DNA of 64,000 nt from Cyprinodon diabolis (lineage: Eukaryota; Chordata; Actinopteri; Cyprinodontiformes; Cyprinodontidae), in contig CM060070.1 in NCBI GenBank assembly GCA_030533445.1, positions 34,588,501-34,652,500 of the forward strand. Reading direction: 5' to 3'. The translations under genes were made by a program, and so were the position numbers. Shown here one piece after another: positions 37,601 through 50,400 of the stretch; positions within the stretch are counted from its first letter, which is position 1, and every line of letters starts with the position of its first letter. A model generated the notes under the pieces. The model saw only the letters and a program-made list of their open reading frames with translations, was not told where the DNA came from and did no database searches.

Positions 37601-40600
37601 CAAAATAAACTGATACAGCAAACAAAAAAGAAATAAATTTAAAGAACCAAGTGGTATTACTAATTTATTTTGTAAAGTTTAAGGAACCCATCAGCAATAA
37701 CGTATCAAACCCACTAATTAACCTCGACATCCTCATTGGTTACGAACAGGTTGACCTTTCCAGTATGGCTGCAGCCCAACATCTGATGCTGCCAGCTAAG
37801 CAGTGACTGTCATCCCTTCTGTTGCAGGTCGAGATCACTCACAAACACACTATGTTCTTCTGCTGTGGAGATGGAGGAACTAAGGATAATAATTATACAA
37901 AAATAAGAGATATAATTTACTTTAGTGCCGCAAGGGGCTAAAAACAGAAGTATCACAAAAAAATACAAATAAACGTTAAAGTGAAATATAAGATATCTGT
38001 CATAAAACCTGGAAAACTTCTCTACATACAGACTTTCTCTCTATCGTCTGTAGCAATGCTTCTTTTGCTGCAGAAATTAGGAATAAAAACTGCACTCATA
38101 ATCACCGTCAGCTTATATAAATAGTTTTGCATGTCTATGGTTGTTCTTTAGAATATAATCTACATGTTCAGGCCCTTAGTATATTTTTTTTTTACCTACT
38201 TTAGAAATTCAGCCTTTAACCGGTTACAATTTTTCCTTTAAACTGAAGCCAAAATTATAACTACTACTAAAAAAAAAAAAAAATCAAAGCTGTCCCTTAG
38301 CCTTTGCGTATAGCTAACTGCTAGCTTACTGCTATGTCTTTTTAACTCTGATAAAGAGGAACCACAACTCTTATTTAGATGTTGATCCAGTTTTATTAAG
38401 TTTCTAGCAGGTAGCAAGTTTATAAATAACTAAAAATTGGTTTATAAAAGCAGCAGGAAGTTCCTTCAAGTGTCACTCCGCCCCCTGCTGACTGCTGCTC
38501 GAATTTAAAAAGACAATTTTGCCCAAGTCCTGAGATAAATGTTCAAAGTTCTTACATTAAACCAAGAGAAACACTTATTAATGATTAAACACATGTCAAT
38601 ACAACTAAATTCATACCTAAAAGATAAAATGTGAAAACATTTCCTTCACATTTTCTTCAGTAAACATCTATGACACACACACTCCCATCATCTTTTATTT
38701 ATGCAATAAATAAATTCTGACATACATTGATTTATCCCATGTGCTCATTGTCAGGATTTATTAAAAGTCTAACTTCAATTTTGAAACTCTTAATCATACC
38801 AGGGATCAATAAAAGGACAGAAACAGTTATGATCTTTAGGACTGTTCAATTAAATTTAATGTTTTAGATAAATTCTTTAAATCTGCACATCTTGGAAGTT
38901 TCCCTTAAACCCAGAATGAAAGGATGTATTCCCAGAGTTGTCCATATGGAACCAGCCCTCAGTTCCTGATGATCCAACGACCAGAACCTCCACACCTTCT
39001 CCTGACACAGGACATCAGAGCCTCTCCTGGGTTTGGTCCAGTGTTGGGGGACAGTTTCCCCCTCTTCACGTCTCCTCATCTGAAAAACGTGGGAATATCT
39101 GTGAGGTGGGAGGGGGTGACGTCACATCCACCATCTGCAGCCTGCAGGCTCTGTTTGGCTGCGGCTCCGTCAGCCGTTCCCACAGAGAGCAGATTAGCAG
39201 CCTGGCAGGCTTCCCTCCACCCCCCTGGGAGAGAGATGCCCCCCTCAGAACCGATACCATGCTCCATCCTCACACAGCTTTTCACACCCAGAGGAAGGAG
39301 CTGAGAGAGATCCAAGCCTCTGCAGACCTTCCTCAGCCTTTATCTCTGCCCCCCTGCTGCTCACCAAAACCCCAGCCAGCAGAAACCGGGCTGAAGGTCA
39401 GTGGACTAAAAACAGAGCTTGGCCCGGCCCAACACGCCTGGCTCCGTCCTCTCCATCCTCCACTGGTACAGGCGTTCAGCTAAGGCCTCCATCGTCATCA
39501 TCTGCTCCTGCTGCATGGCTCTGATCTAGGTGTTCTGTTAGCAGTCAGGTCCAATTCCAGCCGTCTAGAAATGAGGCGGGCCTGAGGAGTAACAGCTTCA
39601 AGAACAGAACCCCTCAGAACGGATCAAGGGTGAATCTATGAGTCCCACCTGGAGCTGCTTTGGAAAAAAAATGGTTTAAAAAAAGTCCAGAACATCTAAA
39701 CCAGAGGGGATCCAAAGAGAGGCCTGGGAGGACCTTTTCAGGCACCTGGACTGAGTTTGTTGGCCCTCTGATACCATTGGAGACTTTTTATCAGAGCAGA
39801 ATTATTCATCAGTAAAAGCTCCCGGATGGAAAAGAGAAAATATGTGGGCTAATTCAGAACCACATATCTCATCGGACTTGAGATCTCTAGTAGAAACTGA
39901 TCTATTTTTAACGGAACCAATAACTGGGCTGAAAACAGCCAGAAGGAGAATCTTCCATCTTCTCCTTGTTGCTCAGAATCAACTCGAGTCAAAAAGAATT
40001 TCTAGGACCAAAGCCCAGTTTTGGCCCTACAGATGTTTAGTGTTATCAAATTTGTTATCATTTATAGTTGAGTAGGTGTATAATGTTTATTGTGATTTGT
40101 TGTGATTTTAATTATTAAAATTTTATTCTTTATATTTTTTTACCCAAATAATAAAAGGCTTTAAAACAACTGATGTAAATTAAAGAAGCATGGATATGAA
40201 AATCTGAGCCGATATTGATAACAATATCATATGTTGTGTATTTCCAAATCCGATGCTGATGTTATTGCTAATGTATCGTGCATCACTGATGATACAGTAG
40301 AACCTTTGGAAAACAGGGGGAACCACAGGGTCCAAGTTGTCTGTCCAGATAGATGTTGTATCAACCTACTACTGAAGTGAGTTGATGACAGAACTGAGCA
40401 AAGCGTGAAGAATCTCTGGATTCTCAAAAAGTCACTTCCTGTTGTTCTGAAGTTCAAATTCAGGTTAAAAAATCTTCACTTTGGGCCTGAAGACATTAAA
40501 GTTTGTCTGTAAAGAGAGCCAATGCGGTTCTGCCCAAAAGTCTCTTTGATTTGTTATATTTTTCATGAATAAAACTATAAAAATGAAGTAAGGCTTATAA

Positions 40601-42403
40601 TAAATAAGTCTTGCAGCCCTGGAAGAACCACAAACCCACTGAAATGTTTTGCTTGACCTGAGCATCAAAGCAGATCGTCGTGCTTCATGAGAACACGTCT
40701 CCTGGTTCTGCATCAGAGGATCTCCCCTCCGCATCACACGGCTGAGAGGAGGCAGAAAATATGTTGAGCATTAATGTTAACCGAATCCTGGCTGCAGGCG
40801 GGATGAAATATTCAAATTGTTCTGGAGCAGAGCCACAGCTCCGTGTTTCAGAGCGAGCTGTGGGCCTGCAGGTCTCTGCAGCTTCAGGACACAGAAGCAT
40901 GGATGGAGACGTTTGGAAGCTCAATGTGAGCAACATCAGTCTCCACCTGCCCACCGGAGACCAGGGCCAGATCGGAGGACTCACACTGGATCACAACTTC
41001 AGCTCAAAGAGGCCTTTAATCAGCATCATTAGTCACAGTTTGTCCCCCTCTGATCCGATCCGTCTGGTTCCCAGGAGCCAGGAAGGAGAGGGAGTAAAGA
41101 GGCAGAACACCCAAATAAGGAATGAGACGGAGCAGAACAACAGCAGACATCAAAGAACAAAAAACATCAAAGTGGAACAGAATAAAATGGATTGGAGAGA
41201 ACAGAACCAAAGAGAACATAATTACCAAGTGCAATATGAGCAGAGACAGCCAAACATTTCCTCCTGCTACAACTCCAAAACAGAGAAAAAGGAAGGTAGA
41301 TAATATGCACTTGAAATAAGACAATGCAATAGTTTTTTTTTTAATGTAAATAGTCTTTTTTCATTGGCAAAGTGTCTCACCTCCTAAATTCAAGAAAAAA
41401 TACTGTTATTTTAAGAAACAAATGACTTATTTAGATTTTAACTTCTTGCAGCACACATATAAATACTCTTTAACTAATAGTTACTTTGTTGCTATTCTTT
41501 ATTTCTGATATCTTCCACTGGAATCTATTTTCCTCCATCCTCCAACATTCCTATAAAACCTGATTTTCTTATATTTCTATCTTTATTCATGCCACCTAAG
41601 CTAATTCCTCCTATATGTAAAACCCTGCTTGGCCATCATATTTTTTCTAATTCTGTTTCTGAATCGAAAGGTTCGTAACTCTTCAGCTTCTCACCCACAA
41701 GATGGTACCAGAGTCGACTCATGACCCAAAATATTGGGTGAGTGTACACCACGCCTACAGAATGTCCCTCAGATCTCTTTTGTTTTGTTCCCGACACCCC
41801 ATTAAGGCCCCCCAATGCCCACCTAATTTGGGTCCTTTGGAGAGAAGTCCCTCTTTAAATCAGCCTAATTACTTCACTTTCCTGAGAAACCATCAGCAAA
41901 TGTTTCCTTCTACACATTGTACCCTCAGTCTAATGCATCCTGCTGTAGTCACTGAGTTCATACATAAAGAACATCGTTATTAATCAGTTACCAGCCTCAG
42001 AGTAAGGACAGAGGCCTGATGCGTCTCCATCTTCCTCTCTCTTTCAAATTTCCAGTTGTTGTCTAGTTGATTAGACTCAGAGATGCTTTGACAGAAGCCT
42101 TTCTGTTCTCTCGGCCCCCCATGGGGACCAGAGTCTGTCCTGAATGCTGGTTAATAACTGCTTTGACAAGATCATTAAGGAGTGGTGTCAAGCTAGCTCA
42201 GCTAGCTCCATTAGCTACCTCCTGGTGCTCTGAAGGGATCCAACCATTGCTTCATCTGGCTGATCCCAGCAGTGGGAACAGAGGACCAACAGGAGGACTG
42301 ATGGATCATCATAGAGGAACTAGGAGATTATCTCAACCTGGCATCCATGTCTATGAAGAGCTTTAATTAGCCTTAATTAGCCATGAACCTATTGAATGAA
42401 CCA
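34631..42403. other. long non-coding interval
   Basis: No gene recognised. GC-richer non-repetitive patches lie at about 35,060-35,260, 36,990-37,230 and 39,060-39,480. A further patch at 40,757-41,060 starts with 'atgttgagcattaatgttaacc'. These could be regulatory or merely GC-rich. Poly(A) lies at 38,270-38,283. Positions 40,200-40,280 carry 'gccgatattgataacaatatc' type words seen in dispersed teleost repeats. The longer frames on both strands at 38,864-39,483 have no recognisable domain. Confidence 0.4.
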
Positions 42404-42494
42404 ATCCATCCATCCATCCATCCATCCATCCATCCATCCATCCATCCATCCATCCATCCATCCATCCATCCATCCATCCATCCATCCATCCATC
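42404..42494 (+). repeat. (ATCC)n microsatellite, about 22 units
   Basis: Perfect tetranucleotide array of 91 bp. Read as protein it gives repeated HPSI residues, which is an artefact. Confidence 0.95.
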
Positions 42495-42682
42495 TGTACC
42501 TAGTGATCGTCGCCAGTTACTGTAATGGGGAAGCTAGATCCTCTTTCGCAATCTTTGAGGGAGATGATGATGGTGATGATGGTAATAAGGATGACAATTT
42601 TTTTGCATTGCTAATAAACAGTGATGAAGATAATAAAGAGGACGGGGAAGAAGGATGATCCTGATGAAGACAACAGTGATGG

Positions 42683-42683
<1 letters not shown>

Positions 42684-42742
<59 letters not shown>
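42684..42742 (+). repeat. (GAT)n microsatellite, about 19 units
   Basis: Perfect GAT array embedded in a looser GAT/GAA-rich region (42,560-42,850). Confidence 0.9.
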
Positions 42743-45220
42743 CAATGTAATGATGAAAAGGATTAAGCTGATTCCTTTTTTTTTTTTGGATCAATGGTGA
42801 AGGTGATTATGAGACAATAAGGAGGAGGAGGGTGAAGATGAGAAGGCGGGAGGCAAGGCCATGATGAAGATCTCCTTGACTTTACTTTTTTCATACCTCA
42901 TCCAAAATAGTCAGTTATCTTGAGCTATTTTCTATATTAATGCTGCTATATGTTTCGGCTGCTGGAGGACATAGGTAACATTTTCCATCATTTGGCTTCA
43001 TTCTATCTGTATTTTCCCATTCTGCAGTATTTTTTTGGTTCAACCCATAATTTTATTGAATTCAATTAAGATTATTACTCTAAACTATTACTCAAAATTA
43101 TTACTATTTTAGGACATACCGGTACATATATGTCCTAAAATGAACACCGTTTCTCTTGAGCAGCACAGGAAACTTGTCTGTTTTGCCTCAGTTCTGATTG
43201 TCGGATCTGTAAAGGGAGCAGCAGCCTGCACATGTGCCTCAAACATGTACCCTGGAGGCGGTTGGAGCGCTCCTACCATGATGTATTCAGCTTCCTGCGT
43301 CCGGCGGTCGACCAGGTAATTTGGACCAATCAGCTGCTGTAAACACGTCACCTGGGATGACAGGAAGCCCGTTCACTCATTCACAGTTAAGCTGTGCTGC
43401 ACATAGTCATGGCATCAGGATGGCGTCTCTAACAGCTCCCAGATAAACTGCAGAGAGGAATGTCCTGTAGGGAAACATGTGGACTCTCCTGTAGAGAGGG
43501 TCATTTTCTGGGTTTGTCCAGGATCCCAGAATAGTAAAACCGGTTCCGCTGGAAATCTTCTGACTTTCTAGCATTTAGGCTCTTTTCCTGGTAGATATCC
43601 AACCTGTTTTTCTGCTGTCGGTGCATCTACAGCATTGTATTTCCAGACAGCCTCAAGTCCTCAACCTGCTGGACTTTCTGATCCATTCTTTTGAAGGTGG
43701 AGTTGCTGGAGGCCTCCTGTTAGCTGATCTCAGACCGGCCGCAGATCCGGCTGCCTCAGGCTCAGGCCTGACCCACATGAACTGGCAGGGCAGAAGATCC
43801 GAAGCCTGATATGATCTGAGACCCATGTGAGTTTGGGGACTGAGCGTGGGCTGCGTCTGGAGGACATTTCCCTTCCAAATGAGAGGAAAGGCTGCGGCCT
43901 CACGCAGAGCGTTAACACGCTGTCAGGAAGAACAGAGGGGTCGCTCAGGATGACTCCAGCTTCCAGGAAGATTCAGTCAGACTGGAAACAGGTTTAGTAC
44001 ATCAGCGAGATTGATTTCATGCTCCAAAAAGACTCAATTATGAGTCACGTTTAATGTTGCAAGAAAGACAGAGCATTTCAACATTTAGTTAAACAATTAA
44101 AGATATAAGAGCAAAGACTTCAGCTCGACAAGGGATCATGAATCTGAATTAAAACAACCTTTCCTAACGTGTTTATTCGATTCTTTCTATCTATTGGTTC
44201 TTTATCCTGTTTCACACACCAGTTCATCTAATTTCATCAGAGCTTCAGGGTTCTCTGCCAAACCGCAGTTCATCTCTGTGGTTTTCCTGTTAAGCAGCTG
44301 CTGCAGGGATAAACCAGCAGGTCTGAGGAGCTGCTGGACAGACGGGGAGATGATTGGAGGAATGATGAAAAAGCTAATTTCTGGATCTGCTGCAGACAAA
44401 AATACAGGCGTTATGATACTCATTTGCATCAGAAATGATTTATGAGTTTTTATTCCCCAGGACATGAAAAATCAAACTTGCAGCCAAGTCAGACTGTCAA
44501 AAAAAGAACTTGATGCAAAAAAGAAAAAAAATCACTCAAAGTAATTTGCTACAATTTCATGACTTGATTTGATCTGCTACAAGACACTGAACTCAATCAA
44601 ATCTGCCCAAAGTAGGTGACTCAATAAAATCTGCTAGAATTCAAAGGCTAGATGCAATCTGTGGCAAGACGCCAACTAAAAGATAACTTCCACAAGTCAA
44701 TGACTGCATGAAGTCAATGGCTGGATGCAGTCAGCTGGGTTTCCCTAAAAAGCTTATCCAATTTCCATGTATAAATAAATTCAAATTACTCGGTAAAGGA
44801 CCAATGATGACATGTTGGGAACCTGCGCCATATATAAATATACTGAAATCAGATGAACAGAACAAACAGTCACAACTAAGCATAGACGATAATCAAACAG
44901 AACCGATTTGGATCTGAGAGATAGATAAGAGGGTTCTAGAGCACACAGTCCTTTATGGCTGCTAACCTGCAACTTTTAGATGCGTCTCTGTTTCATCACA
45001 CCTAAATTAAATTATTAGGTCATTAGTAAAACTTTGTAGAACCTGACAGCATGCTGAGGAGGTAATCAGGAATAACCAGGGGTTTATCTAAAGGGTGCAT
45101 GAAGCCCTCAAGGACTTTAGGTTAATAACAGTGATTTGATGCTGATTTCATACACCACCAGCTGGGGGAGCTGTCCTCACTGTCCTTCACGAACAGTGGT
45201 TCCAGGTAGACAGGAGACCA
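42743..45220. other. non-coding interval
   Basis: Includes the hairpin at 43,106-43,141. Otherwise unique-looking sequence with no exon or transposon ends recognised. The block 43,620-43,920 is GC-richer with opposed frames and no domain. Confidence 0.4.
43106..43141. repeat. 13-bp inverted repeat (hairpin)
   Basis: ATTTTAGGACATA at 43,106-43,118 is matched by TATGTCCTAAAAT at 43,129-43,141, with a 10-base loop CCGGTACATA. No transposon could be defined around it. Confidence 0.7.
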
Positions 45221-45264
45221 CATCCATCCATCCATCCATCCATCCATCCATCCATCCATCCATC
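45221..45264 (+). repeat. (CATC)11 microsatellite
   Basis: Perfect 44-bp array. It directly abuts 'aaattaaatttattttt', a tail-like sequence of retroelements in inverted orientation. Confidence 0.95.
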
Positions 45265-45399
45265 AAATTAAATTTATTTTTGTGACACAAATTCACAATA
45301 TGTAATCTCAAGGCACTTTTTCCATAGGCATGTAGAGCGCCATTTTCTCTCCAGTTTCCAAGCATTTTTCTTTAAAATGCACAGCTCTGCACTAAACTA

Positions 45400-46110
45400 G
45401 GGAGCCAGAGAAGCTATTTATAACATTTTTCATTTTTAAAGGGGCTACGTTGCCTAAGGCAGACAACCAGCAAACCCATCAACAAATTCAGAGACAAAAA
45501 CAGAGAAAGTCGGGCAGATTCTTTAAAATGTATAATTGCATTATCTGATAATGATCTGCAAAAGTGAACCTTTCTTTTAGTGGGAGGAGAACTTTGTTAA
45601 AGTGATCCTGAAATGTAATAAAAAGTAGTCAGAGATGACAGGATTGTGAGGAAATACTTTCAATGCCATATGTCAGCACAAGGTCCAAAGTATGAAGATG
45701 TGAATGTGTGGGAGTGGGACTACTCACATTTTGAACAAAGCCAATAGCGACTAACATAGCTGGCTGCATTTAAGCTATTTAAATGTCAGTATGGATTTTA
45801 AAATCCCCCACTGTGATTTCCCTGTCAGTATTCAACACTAAATCAGATAGAAAATCCAAAAACTCATCTAAAATTTCAGAATAAGAACCTGGTGGACCAT
45901 ACAAATTTACAAAAAGAAAAGGTTTTGTGACTTTGCAATTTGGATGAGGGAAGCTAATGGTTAAATGTTCAAAAGTGTTGTAATTATTAACTGGCTTTGG
46001 AGTAATCAGTAAGCCAGACTGAAAGATTGCTGCTACTCCTCCTCCAAACCAAGCATTTCTGGGTTTGTGAAAATCTAAATGACTGCAGGGAGTTGCTTCG
46101 TTTATGCTCG
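45400..46110 (-). pseudogene. LINE endonuclease-domain fragment, disrupted
   Basis: The minus-strand frame contains [52 protein letters not shown] and [10 protein letters not shown]. These are the order and spacing of the apurinic endonuclease domain of L2/Rex-like teleost LINEs, where the last block normally reads GDFNIH. Here N is replaced by K. A stop follows HTDI near 45,779. Further left, other frames still resemble the next blocks (VSSPTHTHLHTLDLVLTYG-like and SDHFLISFQ-like words), so frameshifts have accumulated. No reverse transcriptase follows. Confidence 0.75.
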
Positions 46111-46137
46111 CCTCCATCCATCCATTGAACCTTCCTT

Positions 46138-46222
46138 CCATCCATCCATCCATCCATCCATCCATCCATCCATCCATCCATCCATCCATCCATCCATCCA
46201 TCCATCCATCCATCCATCCATC
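46138..46222 (+). repeat. (CATC)n microsatellite, about 21 units
   Basis: 85-bp perfect array preceded by degenerate copies at 46,111-46,137. It lies just beyond the LINE endonuclease fragment. The (CATC)11 array lies beyond its other side. Confidence 0.95.
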
Positions 46223-46599
46223 TCTGTGTCCTTTCAATGCCTTCCTGTCAGTCTCCATCAGTCTCCGTGGCGACGGCTTGCTCAGATATGTAAATCAGTG
46301 TGTCTGGACTCGGGCCGAGCTGTCAGGCATCCTGTAGCTGGGAGGGAGGCCGACCCAAATCTATGCTAATATGACATTTCCAAACTAATTTGCATATGTT
46401 CACATCAAAGATCCCCCTGCCCTGTAATCTGTCCTCGTCCTCCTCATCCTCCTCCTAAACAGCTCAAATGTATTGTTAACACCCGAGCTGTTTGAATCCT
46501 GAACAACTTCATCTGAAAAAGTACTGCAGGACTGTGTCTTACCACCTTATTATAAAATAAAATATACAATAGAATATTAGTGCATTCAGAGGCAGCTAG
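46223..46599. promoter_or_regulatory. candidate regulatory segment with two octamer-like sites
   Basis: At 46,364-46,397 the words ATGCTAAT and ATTTGCAT lie on opposite strands about 20 bases apart, resembling POU/octamer sites. The surrounding 46,260-46,440 is non-repetitive. Conservation cannot be judged here, so this is only a candidate. Confidence 0.2.
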
Positions 46600-46604
46600 A
46601 GTGC

Positions 46605-47165
46605 CCACAAATTTTACTCAATTAAGAGTAGCACTACTTCATAATATTTTTACTCAAGTAAAAGTAAAATGTTGCCATCCAATATGTAATGCTACTCAAG
46701 TACTGAGTAACTGTTGTAAATGTACAAAACATATATAAAGTTATCTGCACATTTAGAAAGAAAGTGAATAAATATATCAAATTCAGTAATTACACAATAA
46801 TTTCAGGTGGTAGAAGCACCTCAAAATCAAATTTCTAAGAAATCTAAAATCTCTGACATCTTTACTGATAGTCTGATATGTATGTAGGTTAGAATATGGT
46901 AAGTTACCTCCTATAACATGATACAGTAAACTGCTGTATTTCAACTTGACCTTCAAATGACATGACAGGTTTAGCAAATAGGAAAAATGTAAACATTAAC
47001 ATTAGAACAAAGAAATTGGCATAAAATCAGTCTTACTTAGACATTAACTGTAGGTGTTTGTCTCTCTGGTGTGTTTTGTGTAAAACAATCTTGTTTTTCA
47101 TTAAATGAAGTTACTCAACTAAGAGTAGTGATACCTCATCAAATTTTTACTCAAGTTAAAGTCGA
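46605..47165. repeat. pair of ~54-bp direct repeats around a 450-bp AT-rich core
   Basis: 'tttactcaattaagagtagc' through 'tttttactcaagtaaaag' near 46,613-46,669 recurs as 'gttactcaactaagagtagt' through 'tttttactcaagttaaag' near 47,110-47,162. The ACTCAAGTAAAAGTA words are familiar from a dispersed teleost repeat. Whether the whole is one element is unclear. Confidence 0.5.
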
Positions 47166-47420
47166 GAGCTGTTCTCAGTGATGTCATCACTGCGACTGTT
47201 ATATGATATAATATAATGTAATAACTTGTGATGTCATATAATGTAGATTGTAATATAATATATTAAATAAATATAATATAACGTAATATATAAATGATAC
47301 ACTATAATGTAATATCATATTTAAATAAATTATAATAAAATAAATAACATAATATAAAATTATATCATATAATGATATAATTTGATAGAATAAAATGTAT
47401 TAGAATAGAATAGAATATGG
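47166..47420. repeat. AT-rich low-complexity tract (TATAA/TAGAA words)
   Basis: Almost pure A+T built from 'taatata' and 'aataaata' words, ending in (TAGAA)3-like units. Confidence 0.8.
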
Positions 47421-50400
47421 TGGTGCTGTGTTTAATTGTCCTGAAGGGATGACAGGATGAGATGCAGCCTGAGAGGATTTATATGTTTGATTTTTCCATA
47501 TCCTTCCCTTTCATCATTATTCCTGTAAAACTGGATCCATAAAGCGGATCTGTGACGCCTCTGAACTGCTGTTTTCCAACCGGTGACTTAAACACTCATG
47601 GTGGACGTCTCTGTGAGGAGCCATCACACCACCGTGAATTCACACACAGAGCTGGAGAGCATCGCGGGGAGCCAACGGGTCAGTTGGCAGCTCAGCCCGG
47701 CTTTGGCTTCATCATCAGAACCCCACAGCATCCCGGTTTAATCCTGCTGCTGGATGCAGGTTACACACCTCCGTGCTGTGGTGGGGAAAGGGGGGGTGGT
47801 AGCTTTGAAGGGGAGTTTTTCCGGACACAAACCACACACACAGACACACACTCTGAGCTGGCTGTGAAAGGCGGAGGCCGAACGCTCACTGTGATTAGGC
47901 ACCAACTGGGCTGCGGCCAGCAGACTGGAGCTGCCGCGCTGCTCCATCCTGCTGCGGCTCCAGCCAACACCCTCCACCCTCCTCTTCTGTTGACTCTGGC
48001 TGAAAATTAGAAATCATCTTCTCTTCTTCAGCAACAGGTGTCTGCAGCTCTCATGTTGCTTTTATACCTGCACAAGTCCACATTTCATCCCTGAAATATG
48101 CTGGGCCTTCAGAGAAGAGCATGATGAGAACACGTGTCTGCTGGAGCTGCTGGAGCTCAGATTAAACATCCTCTAAATGAGCTGACCGAGCAGCAGCAGT
48201 GTAAAACATGTCCTCCTGTTTGCAGCAGAGACTCTGGGGTCTTCAGCCCAGCAGCAGAGACAGGAACAGACTCTGGCTGATGAAGCATGACTTTCGGAGC
48301 GCGGCCAGCTCCTCTCCGCTCTTTGCAGACTAATCTGAAGCTACTGCTCGCCTGCTGCTTCACTGAGCACGCTCCGTGGGACACACGCCATCCCGGCCTG
48401 CGGTCCCTCCGTCGTTCTGCCCGTCACGGGTTCGCCTGATCCCACACTGCCTCCAGCTCTGATGATGACAGGTGACTTTTTACTGCAGGACCCCCGGGGA
48501 CGGATGGAGAGCAGGGTCATGTCTCATCACAGCACTCCAGAGAAGTTTGAGTCTTAAAGAAAAGTGTTGGAGGACAGCAAGCCGGTTCTGGTAATCTCTG
48601 GGAAGGTTGTCTTCATTCTTCCTGCTGAGAATCACATTCAATGTGAACATTTAAAGTTTTTGTGATGGAAATCCTTGTTTCTGTTTTTCACTACTCAGCC
48701 GCCCAAGCTAAGAACCTGCAGCCTATAGTTCCACTAGATTCACAGAAACTGGTTCCACCAGAGATGACCCAGTTAAAGCAAGATCATTAAAGTTAGTTCT
48801 GTCTCAGTGTTCTGGTCCTGGATCAATAAGTTCTACCTGAGTGAAAACGATTATCTCCATTCATCAGTTTCTAGATTTCCTGTGACCAGAGGTAGAATCC
48901 CTTTTGTGGTTCTGTGGGAATGGACCAGACCTGCAGGCAGACATTCAGGTCATTCTGATTGACTGGTTAAGTTCTCCACAACTTCAGACCAGGTTTGTAT
49001 GGTTGAAGTCTGATTACTGTTTGTGTTTGTTTCACCTGATGTTTGTTTATTATGATCAGAAACTGTTGGGATCCTCCAAAACCTCCTGGAACCCCCCAGA
49101 ACTCCCAGGAACTCCTAGGGACACTCTGAAGCCTGTCACTCGGCCCATTGACTAACTTCTATCAGGTCCACGTGGTTCCCGGCCTGATTTGCAGTGCCTT
49201 TCTGCTGCTGATAGTGTCAGAGTAAAGGTCAAAGGTGGTCTCTGTAACAGAGCAGACGAAGAGGCAAAGCTGGCTTTTCCCGCGGCAGTGAACGCACCGT
49301 CGAGCCGCTTCCTCATTTCATGTGGAAAACCCAACTAATTACGTGGAAATATGATAATGCATAACGCTGAGGGAGCTGCCCACCCACCGCCGCTCATTAC
49401 CCAGAATCCCCCGCCGCCCCCCCGGTATTTCTCCCAGGGAGTCTCGCCCTTTCACGACTGGAGAGACATTAGCAGCCAGTCCGGCTCGTTCCACATCAAA
49501 ACCAAACTACATTTGCATAATCTGAGGATGAGCTGCTGCTTCTTCATCGCTGCCAGGGAAGGTCGGGCCCCCCCACCACTAGCGCCTGACCCCCGTCTTC
49601 CTCAGGAGCTGATTAAACCCCCCCCCTTCATTGGTCCAACTGCTGGCTATCCTGTAGGCCCAGCCAAATTCTACGGTCAGTCTTGTCAGTCAGGGAAGGT
49701 GACGGATCAGAACTGACAGTTTCCCACTGGGACCATAAACCTCCACTGGTTCCCAGTGTGAGAGCTGAACGCGTCTGACCACATAAGAGAACTTCAGTAC
49801 AATCCAGCAGACAGAGCAGGACAGAACCGAATAGAACTGAACAACAGAACCAGGTAGAGCCAAAAAGAAGCACAACAGAACATATAAACCGGGCCCAGAA
49901 CCAATCCAAATCCTCAGTCCAGCCAGTCATAGGACATTTTAGAGCTAGAATCAGATCCGTGATCCGCTGCTGTTCGGAGGCAGCATTCATGGAGGGAATC
50001 TGGGTCAAACACGGATTTGATAGGGATGAAATTCCCACAGAACTGGATAGTCGAGGTTGGTTTCAATTTCGTCCTCAGAACCGTAAATGATCCGGACCTG
50101 TTGGATCAGCGCTTGGACCCGGTCCTCCTGTCTCAGATCATCTCCTCTCTTCTTTAAGGCCTTCACAGCCAAACGATGATGATGATGATGATGAAGAGCT
50201 CCCATCCTAATAAAGAGGCCTCTGTGGGACTCCAGATCCGCAGCTCTCTGTGGGCCGGCGCCATCCAGCTGAACAGGAGCCATGAGGCTGGCAGGCACCC
50301 ATTGAGCCAATCCTGCTGCCAACACAGAGGGGCCCAGCAGAACCCCCTCCGGTTCAACTGGAGGCTGCACACCTGAAACATTGGCCCTCCAGCAGAATGG

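Noticed and set aside
38864..39483. Opposed open frames of 71-181 codons
   Set aside because: They overlap on both strands in GC-rich sequence, have no family motif and lack plausible splice structure.
40761..41303. 180-codon plus-strand frame
   Set aside because: It has low-complexity Asn/Gln/Lys-rich composition toward its end, overlaps a minus-strand frame and has no recognisable domain.
42383..42794. HPSI-repeat and poly-Ile peptides
   Set aside because: Translations of the (ATCC)n and (GAT)n microsatellites.
45779..46258. 159-codon minus-strand frame as one protein
   Set aside because: The first part is (CATC)n read as GWMD repeats. Only the portion after about 46,060 is a real LINE endonuclease remnant, and it is broken.
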